The notes under the pieces: generated by a model
The model's database searches: none
Seen by the model: only the letters and a program-made list of their open reading frames with translations
Told to the model about the DNA's origin: nothing
Source of the DNA: Bacteroidota bacterium
Lineage (GTDB): Bacteria; Bacteroidota; Bacteroidia; Bacteroidales; Dysgonomonadaceae
DNA: 23,769 nt
Direction: 5' to 3'
Assembly (NCBI GenBank): GCA_023418255.1
Contig: JAEZZZ010000042.1
Coordinates: 1-23,769 of the forward strand
Position numbers and translations under genes: made by a program
Part shown: positions 7,717 through 15,110 of the stretch, one piece after another
Layout of the letters: the number at the start of each line of letters is the position of its first letter
Numbering within the stretch: position 1 is the first letter of the stretch

Positions 7717-10641
7717 TTATAGTGTTAATTGCAATGTAGTTAAAAACTGACGCGTATTGGGCAGTCTGCCATAGGTTAAATTGCTGTCTACTTCGGGGTC
7801 GACACCTGAATATTTTGTTAATGTAAACAGGTTGCGCGCGGATAGCATGATTTTTACTCCATCGACGAATCCTGTTTGCTTCAACAATGATTTTGGCAGT
7901 TGATAGCCTACGCTCAATGTTTTTAGTCGTAAAAATGATGCGTTCTCCAACAGGTGGGAATCAAATTGCATCTTTTCTCCAAACTTGGGGATGTCGGTTA
8001 TATCTCCCGGTTTTTGCCATTCGTTCAACACGCGGCGCGAAAGGTTGTGTCCCGGCGTTCTGCTTTCCACAAAAACACGGTCGTTGTTAATCATCCATTT
8101 ACCGAGCACGTATGCGAAATCGGCTTGAAAAAATAGCCCTTTCCGCCATGAGCCATTCAGGCTAAACCCACCCGTATAGGGCGCATAACGCCACTTGCCA
8201 AGCGGTTGTTCCAAGAGCGACTTATTAAATTCTTTGGTTGTTTCATTGGTGCCGGGTATTTCCCACATCTGTTTTCCGTCCTCCGGATCTACACCTACCC
8301 ATTTAGGATAGTAAAATTCTATGGGATATCCAATTCGGTACGAAACACCGGTATTGGGTATAATCCATTCATCGAGTCCGTAGAATAATTTTGTTATTCT
8401 GTTTCGATTATAGTTAAACGTTTTTCGGAAATTCAAAAGAAAGTCGCGTGTTTTTACGAAGTCGATATCAAGCACCAAGTCAATGCCGCTGTTTTCTATT
8501 GCTCCAATGTTCTCGCTCAGCGAGCTAACGCCTGATGAATAGGGCTGTGGCACACTCATCAGCATGTCATCGGTGGTGCGGATATAATAATCCAATTCCA
8601 TTCTCAACCGGTTGTTAATAACAGCCGCGTTGATACCGATATTGAAATTGCGCTGTTTCTCCCATCTTAAATTTTTATTTCCGGGAGTCGTTACCGCCCA
8701 ACCCGACTCTTCCATGTAGTTTGTTGTGCCAAGCAGTGCCAAATGCGCATAGTTGCCAATAGCAGAGTTACCGGCAGTTCCATAGCTCGCTTTCAGGCGA
8801 AGAGAATTGAATATGGTTTGGGACTTCATAAACTCCTCGTTTGTAAGGTTCCACATGGCTCCCAGCGAATAGAAAGAGGCGCTACGATTGGCTTTACCAA
8901 ACCGAGATGACGCGTCGTTTCGAAGGGTTACATCCAAAAAGTATTTATTGGAATAGGCATAGCTGCCTCTTCCAAAGAAAGAGAGGTAGCGATATTCGGA
9001 TTTGCCCTGCCAAGGCTTTCTCAGGTCATCTCCCGTACCGCCTGCTCCAAACAACATGAGGCGATCGTCGGTCATCCCATAGAGCGAAACGCCAAACTCT
9101 TCGTATTGATACTTTACACCTTCTTGCCCTGCCAGTAGGGTGATGCGATGATCATTGTTTATGGAAAAATCATATTCGATGGTATTGGTGATGTTTTGTG
9201 TGGCGGCACCATAAAAAGATTCACCCCGAGAACCTATTCCTTTATTAAAATTAGCCGAAGGCAAGCTTTTCCAGGTTTTGCGGTAGTGATACCAATCCAT
9301 GCTGTATTGAGATCTGAGGGTGAGACCCTTTAAGGGTTTTATTTCAATAAAACCCACGCCATTGGCTTGGTAGTTTCTGTTTTCTTGTGGCGATTTTTTG
9401 AGCACATATTCCGTAGAGGCCATGTTGGGTCCATCAATGTAGTCTTTCACGTTTCCATCTTCGTCATAAGGGGTGTAGTAGGGCAACAGATAATAGGTGC
9501 CCACAACGCTACGTAGGCTCGTAGACATATCATGCCCACCATAAAACGACTGACGCTCGTCATAAGACGCTGACGCATTCAATCCAACCTTGATCCATTT
9601 GTTGATTTGGGCTTCGGTATTGGCGCGTATGGTATATTTCTCGAAAAACGAACCAATGGTGATGCCGTCTTGATTATGATATCCGGCGGACAAGTAGTAG
9701 CTGTTGTTTTTTCCTCCTCCCATAAAAGCGGCATTTAATTTTCGGAGCGGAGCGTTGTTCTTAAATAAGTAATCGCGCCATTTGGTATCGATACCGCTGG
9801 CCTTGTGTTCGTCATACACCTTTTGAGATATAAGTTTGTTTTTTAATTGATATTCTAATATCTCGGACGAATTCATCGGATCCATATAATCTTTTTTGGC
9901 TAATTGCGAAATACCATACTCCATATTTACGGACATTCGCCCTTTTTCTCCTCTCATTCCTTTTTTGGATGTGATGTATATAACGCCATTAGCCGCGCGA
10001 GCCCCATAAATTGAAGTAGCGGAGGCGTCTTTCATCACTTGAATGCTTTCAAAATCGTCTTGATTCATTGACAGCAACGCGCCTTGACTTACCGGGGCAC
10101 CATCCAAGATGTATAGCGGAGCGTTTCCTGCGCCCAACGAGCCGACACCATGTATTTTGAGCGATGAAATTGCCGTAGGTTCTCCGGAAGAGGTCAGCAC
10201 TTGAAGTCCGGCGACTTTTCCCTGTAGCGACTCCATCACGTTGGAAACGGGTTTGTGCTCCAATGACTTGGAAGAGACTTTGGCGACGGCTCCGGTGACG
10301 GTGGTAATTTTTCGGCCCGAACCATATCCCAACACAACCACATCATCAAGCATTTGCGCGTCTTCTTTCATTACAATTCTTAAAGAGGGTTTTACCTTTA
10401 CTTCTTGTGTAACCATTCCCACATAGGAGAAAACGAGCACTCCATCGCTTGGTGCCGAAACGGTAAATTTTCCGTTTACATTGGTGCTTGTTCCGTGCGT
10501 TGTGCCTTTGACTTGTACCGTTACTCCGATAACAGGCTCGCCCGCTTCATCCACTACAGTACCCTGCACTCTTGTTTGAGCCGACAAGAAGCTCGCTGTT
10601 ACTATAAACAGAGTCATTAACATTAATAATTTTCTTTTCAT
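7717..10641 (-). CDS. SusC/RagA family TonB-dependent outer-membrane transporter
   Basis: A 974-residue TonB-linked outer-membrane channel that imports the ligand held by SusD. The signal peptide ends near residue 22 (FLSAQ). A carboxypeptidase-regulatory-like beta-sandwich follows (about 24-95, starting RVQGTVVDEAGEPVIGV), then a TonB-box-like segment DDVVVLGYG (99-107). The plug domain (about 110-230) contains PLYILDGAPV and the SusC signature DASATSIYGARAANGVIYI. The barrel fills the rest and ends QFLTTLQLTL. I chose the ATG at 10641; a TTG two codons upstream is possible but less likely. The 55-base gap to the upstream DUF6261-like gene shows no TAnnTTTG box, which suggests a shared transcript. 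Confidence 0.94.
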   Translation of the reverse strand: MKRKLLMLMTLFIVTASFLSAQTRVQGTVVDEAGEPVIGVTVQVKGTTHGTSTNVNGKFTVSAPSDGVLVFSYVGMVTQEVKVKPSLRIVMKEDAQMLDDVVVLGYGSGRKITTVTGAVAKVSSKSLEHKPVSNVMESLQGKVAGLQVLTSSGEPTAISSLKIHGVGSLGAGNAPLYILDGAPVSQGALLSMNQDDFESIQVMKDASATSIYGARAANGVIYITSKKGMRGEKGRMSVNMEYGISQLAKKDYMDPMNSSEILEYQLKNKLISQKVYDEHKASGIDTKWRDYLFKNNAPLRKLNAAFMGGGKNNSYYLSAGYHNQDGITIGSFFEKYTIRANTEAQINKWIKVGLNASASYDERQSFYGGHDMSTSLRSVVGTYYLLPYYTPYDEDGNVKDYIDGPNMASTEYVLKKSPQENRNYQANGVGFIEIKPLKGLTLRSQYSMDWYHYRKTWKSLPSANFNKGIGSRGESFYGAATQNITNTIEYDFSINNDHRITLLAGQEGVKYQYEEFGVSLYGMTDDRLMLFGAGGTGDDLRKPWQGKSEYRYLSFFGRGSYAYSNKYFLDVTLRNDASSRFGKANRSASFYSLGAMWNLTNEEFMKSQTIFNSLRLKASYGTAGNSAIGNYAHLALLGTTNYMEESGWAVTTPGNKNLRWEKQRNFNIGINAAVINNRLRMELDYYIRTTDDMLMSVPQPYSSGVSSLSENIGAIENSGIDLVLDIDFVKTRDFLLNFRKTFNYNRNRITKLFYGLDEWIIPNTGVSYRIGYPIEFYYPKWVGVDPEDGKQMWEIPGTNETTKEFNKSLLEQPLGKWRYAPYTGGFSLNGSWRKGLFFQADFAYVLGKWMINNDRVFVESRTPGHNLSRRVLNEWQKPGDITDIPKFGEKMQFDSHLLENASFLRLKTLSVGYQLPKSLLKQTGFVDGVKIMLSARNLFTLTKYSGVDPEVDSNLTYGRLPNTRQFLTTLQLTL

Positions 10642-10695
10642 ACTCAACTTTTTTTTAATTTAATCTCATTATTTTGAATTACGGTAAACCGTTTC

Positions 10696-11436
10696 TTACT
10701 CTTCTTTGGAAAATTCACCGTCTGCCTTCTCTTTTCGCGATGCTCTTGCCGAGGCGGTTTGCTTAGCTATTTGTTGTGCATTTGCTACCAGCTGGTTAAT
10801 GTTGCTCGCGACTTTCTGATAGGCCTCCTTGCCAAATACAAACGCCAAGCTGTCGATTGTTTTGCATAGATGGCGAAAGACATCATCCATTTTCTTGCGC
10901 TCGTCGGCAAGAAGTCCGGCAACATACTCTGCTTCCTTTTCGGTTTGGCGCTTATGAAAGCTTATAAACTTATCGTTTTCCTCTCGCAGTTTTTCCGTCC
11001 ATCGCTTTCCATCGGTCAATTTCAAATCTTCCTCGCGTATATCATCCAAGAGGTTGCTTATGGCGGAACTTTCGGCTCCCTGCCTCATATAAGCAATGGA
11101 AGTGCCTCCGTATCGGTCCAAGACATCGAGAATACGTTGTGCCGCGTGCTGTATGTTTTCGTCAGGAAATCGCAACAGGGCTTTCATCGTGTGATAAAAT
11201 CCGATAACTAAATTATCACGAACAACGTCGATGGCGTTTTTCATTTCCACCAACCCCGTCTTACGCGCTTGTTTAAAAGCGGCATCATAGTCTTGAAACG
11301 CTTTTTCAAAATCGGCGACAACATCTGTCATTTTTAAACTTTCCAAGTTCTCTTTTTTAAGAAAGGCCAATGTAAGATTCATGATTTGAAAAAAATCTTC
11401 ATGAGACGATTTGGCTAAATTTGTACTTTTGATCAT
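10696..11436 (-). CDS. DUF6261-like helical protein
   Basis: A 246-residue protein predicted to be almost entirely helical, with no signal peptide or membrane segment. It contains long charged heptad-like stretches (for example KLREENDKFISFHKRQ, and EAEYVAGLLADERKK about two-thirds along) and a Lys/Arg/Glu-rich tail (ASRKEKADGEFSKEE). The overall pattern resembles the Bacteroidota-specific DUF6261 family, which often occurs in several copies per genome and has no known function; the assignment is from memory of the family. It is the first gene of a leftward run leading into susC and susD, and its upstream side holds the 43-bp repeat array. It could be a structural or regulatory partner of the transporter or simply a neighbour. 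Confidence 0.65.
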   Translation of the reverse strand: MIKSTNLAKSSHEDFFQIMNLTLAFLKKENLESLKMTDVVADFEKAFQDYDAAFKQARKTGLVEMKNAIDVVRDNLVIGFYHTMKALLRFPDENIQHAAQRILDVLDRYGGTSIAYMRQGAESSAISNLLDDIREEDLKLTDGKRWTEKLREENDKFISFHKRQTEKEAEYVAGLLADERKKMDDVFRHLCKTIDSLAFVFGKEAYQKVASNINQLVANAQQIAKQTASARASRKEKADGEFSKEE

Positions 11437-11550
11437 AAGATTCGATTTTTAAAAGTGAAATAAATAGGTATTGATTGAAAAATAAAGGATTGTTGTGAAA
11501 AAAACATGCATCGGAGTATGCCACATAGAGCCATGACTCGAAAGAAAACA

Positions 11551-11765
11551 GCATTCGAGCACGTAGAATATAGTCTCGACTCGCGACAAAACTGCATTCG
11601 AGTACGTAGAATATAGTTTCGACTCGCGACAAAACTGCATTCGAGTACGTAGAATATAGTTTCGACACGCGGCAAAACTGTATTTGAGCACGTAGAATAT
11701 AGTTTCGACACGCGACAAAACAGTATTCGAGTACGAAGAATGCACTTTCGACACGCGACGTGGGT
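11551..11765. repeat. Five tandem copies of a 43-bp repeat
   Basis: Units begin at 11551, 11594, 11637, 11680 and 11723, each exactly 43 bases with no spacers. Units 1-4 are nearly identical. Unit 5 keeps its first 13 bases well and then diverges. Each starts with G(C/T)ATT(C/T)GAG, has a central GTAGAATATAGT and ends in CGAC(A/T)CGCG(A/G)CAAAAC. In the first two units CGAG(T/C) and a later ACTCG form a short inverted repeat. A decayed half-unit may precede the array (11529-11550), and a poorly matching one may follow (from 11766). The array ends 114 bases upstream of the DUF6261-like start codon, so it lies in that gene's control or leader region. Confidence 0.9.
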
Positions 11766-12175
11766 ATGTTTGACTTGCAAGAATGGAATTAAGCACTGCA
11801 AAATGGACAAATATTGAACTCCGGCTTCTTTTTTGGGCGCTGTTTTCATGGTGTTTGCTTAAACAAACGTTAATTGCAGAGAAATGCCCATTGTCGTTTT
11901 GGTTCGAAACACCATAGATGCTCATAAGAGGCCAAGAATTCAATAACAGTATGTTTAATACACTATGCATATAGGATTTTTAAAAAAATACTTACCAATC
12001 AGTCATCACTCCAAATTAACACACGTCTAATATTTATTCTATTCTGTTTACATTTGCAAAGATAATGATTATTTGATATCTGCAATTTTTTTAATGTTAA
12101 ATCACATAGATTAACAAATAAAGCGGATAATATTACCTTGTTTTGTTACCTTCTTTTCCATTTTTTCGACCTGAT

Positions 12176-12217
12176 ATCGATATGGATAAAACACATTTCT
12201 TCATTTTTCATATCGAT
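12176..12217. repeat. Inverted repeat with 9-bp arms
   Basis: ATCGATATG (12176-12184) is the exact reverse complement of CATATCGAT (12209-12217), with 24 bases between. There is no T-run, so it is not a standard terminator. It lies about 160 bases upstream of aroC and could be a protein-binding site or chance in AT-rich DNA. Confidence 0.35.
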
Positions 12218-12285
12218 AAACCTATGCTTGAAGCCAAAACACTTTTTTTGTTTTATGATATATCTATTTTTCTTTAAATTTCATG

Positions 12286-12293
12286 TACATTTG
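12286..12293 (+). promoter_or_regulatory. Candidate -7 box for aroC
   Basis: TACATTTG fits the Bacteroidota TAnnTTTG -7 element and lies 84 bases before the aroC ATG. No matching TTG/TTTG is seen 19-20 bases upstream, so the call is tentative. A second TACATTTG at 12049-12056 points the same way but has no gene close behind it. Confidence 0.45.
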
Positions 12294-12377
12294 CAGACAG
12301 GAAACAAAATCGAAAGATTGTATCGATGCAGGATGCAATCTTGTGGCACGGATGAGAATAAATAAAAGAAGAACGCG

Positions 12378-13460
12378 ATGAATACCTTTGGAAATATTTT
12401 TAGACTGACTTCGTTTGGCGAGTCGCACGGAAAAGCCATTGGCGGCATTGTTGATGGCTGTCCCGCGGGATTGGAGATTGATTTGAAGCTCATTCAGAAG
12501 GAGTTGGACAGGCGGCGTCCCGGACAATCCAACATCACCACATCGCGAAAAGAGAGCGACAAGGTTAAGTTTTTGTCCGGTATATTCGAAGGGAAGAGCA
12601 CCGGCGCGCCCATCGGTTTTATTGTAAAAAACAAAAATCATCTTTCCGCCGATTACGAACATCTGAAAAACCTGTTTCGTCCCTCGCATGCCGATTTTAC
12701 TTACCAACACAAGTATGGTGTCCGCGATTATCGTGGAGGGGGACGTTCTTCGGCACGCGAAACAGTGGTTCGCGTCGTGGCGGGCGCCATCGCCAAGCAA
12801 TTTCTGCAAAAAGCAGGCATCGAAATCGTGGCTTACACCTCACAGGTTGGCGGAATAAAACTGGATAAAGACTATTCAAAATATGATTTCACAAAAATAG
12901 AAGAGACCCCCATTCGCTGTCCCGATACCGAAAAAGCAGACTGCATGATTGAGCTCATCAACCAGGTCAAGTCGCAAGGCGATACCCTTGGGGGCGTCAT
13001 CACCTGCATCATACAAGGCGTGCCGCCGGGACTGGGCGAGCCTGTCTTCGGCAAACTTCACGCCGCGTTAGGTGCCGCCATGTTGAGCATCAACGCCGTT
13101 AAAGGCGTTGAGTTTGGCGATGGATTTGATGTGGATTGTCGCGGTTCGGAAGTGAACGATGAGTTTGTGAGCGAAAACGGACTTATTCGCACGCGCAGCA
13201 ACCATTCCGGCGGGATTCAAGCGGGCATTTCCAATGGTCAAGACATCTATTTTCGCGTGGCATTCAAACCGGTTTCCACCATTCTCATGCAACAGCAAAC
13301 GGTGGATATGCAGGGAAACAACACCACGCTTAAAGCAAGCGGCAGGCACGACGCGTGCGTTTTGCCGCGTGCCGTTCCTATTGTAGAGGCAATGGCGGCC
13401 ATCACCGTGATGGATTATTATTTGCTGTCGAGAGCAAAAGCATTTCATGATGCGCCATAG
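12378..13460 (+). CDS. aroC: Chorismate synthase
   Basis: A 360-residue enzyme catalysing the last shikimate-pathway step: EPSP to chorismate with loss of phosphate, needing reduced FMN. Signature motifs are intact: GESHG at 14-18, YRGGGRSSARET at 118-129, RSNHSGGIQAGISNG at 273-287, FKPVSTI at 297-302 and GRHDACVLPRAVPIVEAMAA from 322. The length is normal for the family. It stands alone, with no other shikimate gene in the window. Its stop lies only 10 bases from the end of the converging transporter gene. Confidence 0.97.
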   Translation: MNTFGNIFRLTSFGESHGKAIGGIVDGCPAGLEIDLKLIQKELDRRRPGQSNITTSRKESDKVKFLSGIFEGKSTGAPIGFIVKNKNHLSADYEHLKNLFRPSHADFTYQHKYGVRDYRGGGRSSARETVVRVVAGAIAKQFLQKAGIEIVAYTSQVGGIKLDKDYSKYDFTKIEETPIRCPDTEKADCMIELINQVKSQGDTLGGVITCIIQGVPPGLGEPVFGKLHAALGAAMLSINAVKGVEFGDGFDVDCRGSEVNDEFVSENGLIRTRSNHSGGIQAGISNGQDIYFRVAFKPVSTILMQQQTVDMQGNNTTLKASGRHDACVLPRAVPIVEAMAAITVMDYYLLSRAKAFHDAP

Positions 13461-13470
13461 AGGGTTGGCA

Positions 13471-14394
13471 CTATCGCGATGTCTCTTTTTTTCGGTTCAG
13501 TCCAATATCGTCGAACGAAGCAGGATCTTCAATCGGCTCCAAATGAGTAGAAACGGTTACCGGCGCGTCGAACATTTCTTCGATATGCCGCTCGATCATA
13601 TCGGCGTAATCGTGTCCTTTCTTCACAGTCCACCTTCCGGGCACCAACAGATGAAACGAAATAAACCTGCGCTGACCGGCTTCGCGCGTCATGAGCGAGT
13701 GATACTCAATCTCTTGATTTTTTAGAGAGTTCAGATAAGTGGTAATCTTTTTTAATTCGACGCTTTCGATGGCGGTGTCAAGCAATCCGCTCGCAGAGCG
13801 AAGAATCAAGCCATAGCCGATGTAGATAATGTGTATTGCCACCCCAATGGCAATGATAGGGTCAAGTAGAAGCCAGCCGGTCATTTTCACCAAAAAAACG
13901 GCGGCAATGACGCCAACAGAGGTCCACACATCGGTCAGCAGGTGCTTCCCGTCGGCTTCGAGCAACATCGATTTTCTTCGTTTTCCATTTTTGATAAGAA
14001 TTTGAGCCACGGCAAAATTGACCAGAGACGCCGCGAGGGAAAGCAACATCCCGATGTTCACATTTTCAATGGCTTGTGGATGTATCAGGCGCGGAATGGC
14101 CGAATAGAGAATGCTAAAAGCGGCAACCACAATGAGCATACCTTCGATGATGCTCGAAAAATACTCTGCCTTTCCATATCCAAACATATAGCGTTTGTTT
14201 GCAGGCTTTTCAGATATATGAAGCAGCACCAATGCCATCACGGCGGCAATCAGATTGACCAGCGACTCTAAGGCATCGGAAAAAAAACCCACAGACCCGG
14301 TTAAACGATATGCCGCAAACTTCAGTACGATGGTAACGATTGCCGCGGCAATAGAGAGGTAAATAAACTTTTTAAGCGAATCTTTTTTCATCAT
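13471..14394 (-). CDS. Cation diffusion facilitator (CDF) metal transporter
   Basis: A 307-residue inner-membrane antiporter exporting a divalent cation (Zn, Fe or Mn class) with six expected membrane helices and a C-terminal cytoplasmic ferredoxin-like domain (about 205-295, containing KKGHDYADMIERHIEEMF). In the transmembrane metal site the second-helix motif reads SDALESLVN, so Glu43 and Asn47 fall where YiiP has two Asp; the fifth-helix motif is the usual HxxxD (His151, Asp155). GYGKAEYFSS (72-81) is the conserved helix-3 region. I chose the ATG at 14394 because GGAGGG (14401-14406 on this strand) sits six bases before it, although the next ATG at 14391 is also possible. It follows the DMP19-like gene by 30 bases and is probably co-transcribed with it. 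Confidence 0.9.
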   Translation of the reverse strand: MMKKDSLKKFIYLSIAAAIVTIVLKFAAYRLTGSVGFFSDALESLVNLIAAVMALVLLHISEKPANKRYMFGYGKAEYFSSIIEGMLIVVAAFSILYSAIPRLIHPQAIENVNIGMLLSLAASLVNFAVAQILIKNGKRRKSMLLEADGKHLLTDVWTSVGVIAAVFLVKMTGWLLLDPIIAIGVAIHIIYIGYGLILRSASGLLDTAIESVELKKITTYLNSLKNQEIEYHSLMTREAGQRRFISFHLLVPGRWTVKKGHDYADMIERHIEEMFDAPVTVSTHLEPIEDPASFDDIGLNRKKETSR

Positions 14395-14400
14395 CAACGC

Positions 14401-14406
14401 CCTCCC
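14401..14406 (-). promoter_or_regulatory. Shine-Dalgarno site setting the CDF start
   Basis: The minus strand reads GGAGGG six bases before the ATG at 14394. Clear Shine-Dalgarno sites are uncommon in Bacteroidota; here it picks the 14394 start over the in-frame TTG at 14397. Confidence 0.55.
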
Positions 14407-14424
14407 ATATTCTGTCCTACGAAA

Positions 14425-14922
14425 TTACACAATTTGAACAAAATCATCGATATGCTCCTTCACATAGGCGGCAATGATACCTATTTCCTGTTCTTCCACT
14501 TCCATATATTTTTCTTCCAAAGCATCGAATTGCTCAAATTGTTCGTACATCGCCATGAACTCTTCATCCGTTGTTTCGCGTTCCAACGCTTGGCGATGCT
14601 TATCATAGATGGTTTTGGCCTTGTATAGAATTTTAGAAAGCTGATTTGCCCCCATCAACTTCCATGCTTTAGCCGTAGGGTTGAGGAATAGATATCCGCC
14701 ATAGCCGTTTTGTATCAGCTGCACAAATCCACCTTCGTTCACCTGTTCCGAGAAAAAACGAAGTGCCAACAGTGCATGCTGATAGCCATTAAGCAACGAC
14801 ATGTTTTGAGCGCTCAGCTCGCCATTGATTTCGTGCAAAAAAGCATCGGTGAGAAGCGTCAAAAAACGGTCCATCCCTTCTGCTTCTGCCCGCGCGATGG
14901 CTGATTGAGAAAGAGTAATCAT
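14425..14922 (-). CDS. DMP19/DUF4375 family acidic protein
   Basis: A 165-residue cytoplasmic protein matching the DUF4375 family, also called DMP19 after the Neisseria DNA-mimic protein. The signature is the segment FFSEQVNEGGFVQLIQNGYGG region (about 57-76), with the family's NGGF-type turn and NGYGG. The C-terminal third is strongly acidic (26 Asp/Glu against 13 Lys/Arg overall). Neisseria DMP19 copies the shape of DNA and blocks an Xre-type repressor; most other family members are untested, so a DNA-mimic role here is inference. It is the first gene of a leftward pair with the CDF transporter. Confidence 0.7.
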   Translation of the reverse strand: MITLSQSAIARAEAEGMDRFLTLLTDAFLHEINGELSAQNMSLLNGYQHALLALRFFSEQVNEGGFVQLIQNGYGGYLFLNPTAKAWKLMGANQLSKILYKAKTIYDKHRQALERETTDEEFMAMYEQFEQFDALEEKYMEVEEQEIGIIAAYVKEHIDDFVQIV

Positions 14923-14969
14923 ATTTGTATCAACTTATTTTTATACATCAATGAAAAGAGATAGAAAAA

Positions 14970-14979
14970 ACAGCGCTGT
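14970..14979. promoter_or_regulatory. Perfect palindrome upstream of the DMP19-like gene
   Basis: ACAGCGCTGT is a perfect 10-base palindrome 48 bases before the DMP19-like start codon and in the divergent gap with the DUF1015 gene. On the minus strand a TATTTTTG box (14999-15006) lies just upstream, so the palindrome would fall shortly after a transcription start. It could be an operator; one short palindrome may also be chance. Confidence 0.3.
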
Positions 14980-15110
14980 CTCTTGTTCGATCGCGACACA
15001 AAAATAGGCATTTTTTCGGAAAAATTCTTCATTCCCCATTACACAATATTAAATTAAAAGCACTATCTTTACAGCCACATACATTATTAACATAATATTA
15101 ATCTTAAATT

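Larger units (their letters stand above)
11437..12377. other. 941-bp intergenic region without a convincing gene
   Basis: This gap separates the diverging DUF6261-like gene and aroC. It holds the 43-bp tandem array (11551-11765), a spaced inverted repeat (12176-12184 with 12209-12217), and two TACATTTG boxes (12049-12056 and 12286-12293). Open frames here either come from the repeats (three overlapping minus-strand frames) or are Phe/Cys-rich products of AT-rich DNA (12138-12365), and none resembles a known family. Confidence 0.6.

Noticed and set aside
10642..10647. TTG start two codons upstream for susC
   Set aside because: The ATG at 10641 gives a normal signal peptide start (MKRKLL) and no ribosome site favours the TTG.
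10681..10692. ACGGT-AA-ACCGT inverted repeat between the DUF6261-like gene and susC
   Set aside because: The stem is only 5 bp with a 2-base loop and no T-run, too weak to call a terminator or operator.
11551..11765. Possible CRISPR array
   Set aside because: The units abut directly with no unique spacers, and no cas gene is in the window.
11399..11970. Three overlapping leftward open frames (89, 138 and 173 residues) through the 43-bp array
   Set aside because: They are translations of the same repeat in different phases, resemble no family, and one overlaps the DUF6261-like start. I treat them as by-products of the array.
12138..12365. 75-residue rightward frame upstream of aroC
   Set aside because: Its Phe/Ile/Lys/Cys-rich product reflects AT-rich DNA, and it runs through the aroC promoter box.
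12264..12809. 181-residue leftward frame opposite the start of aroC
   Set aside because: It is antisense to conserved chorismate synthase motifs and has no recognisable domain.
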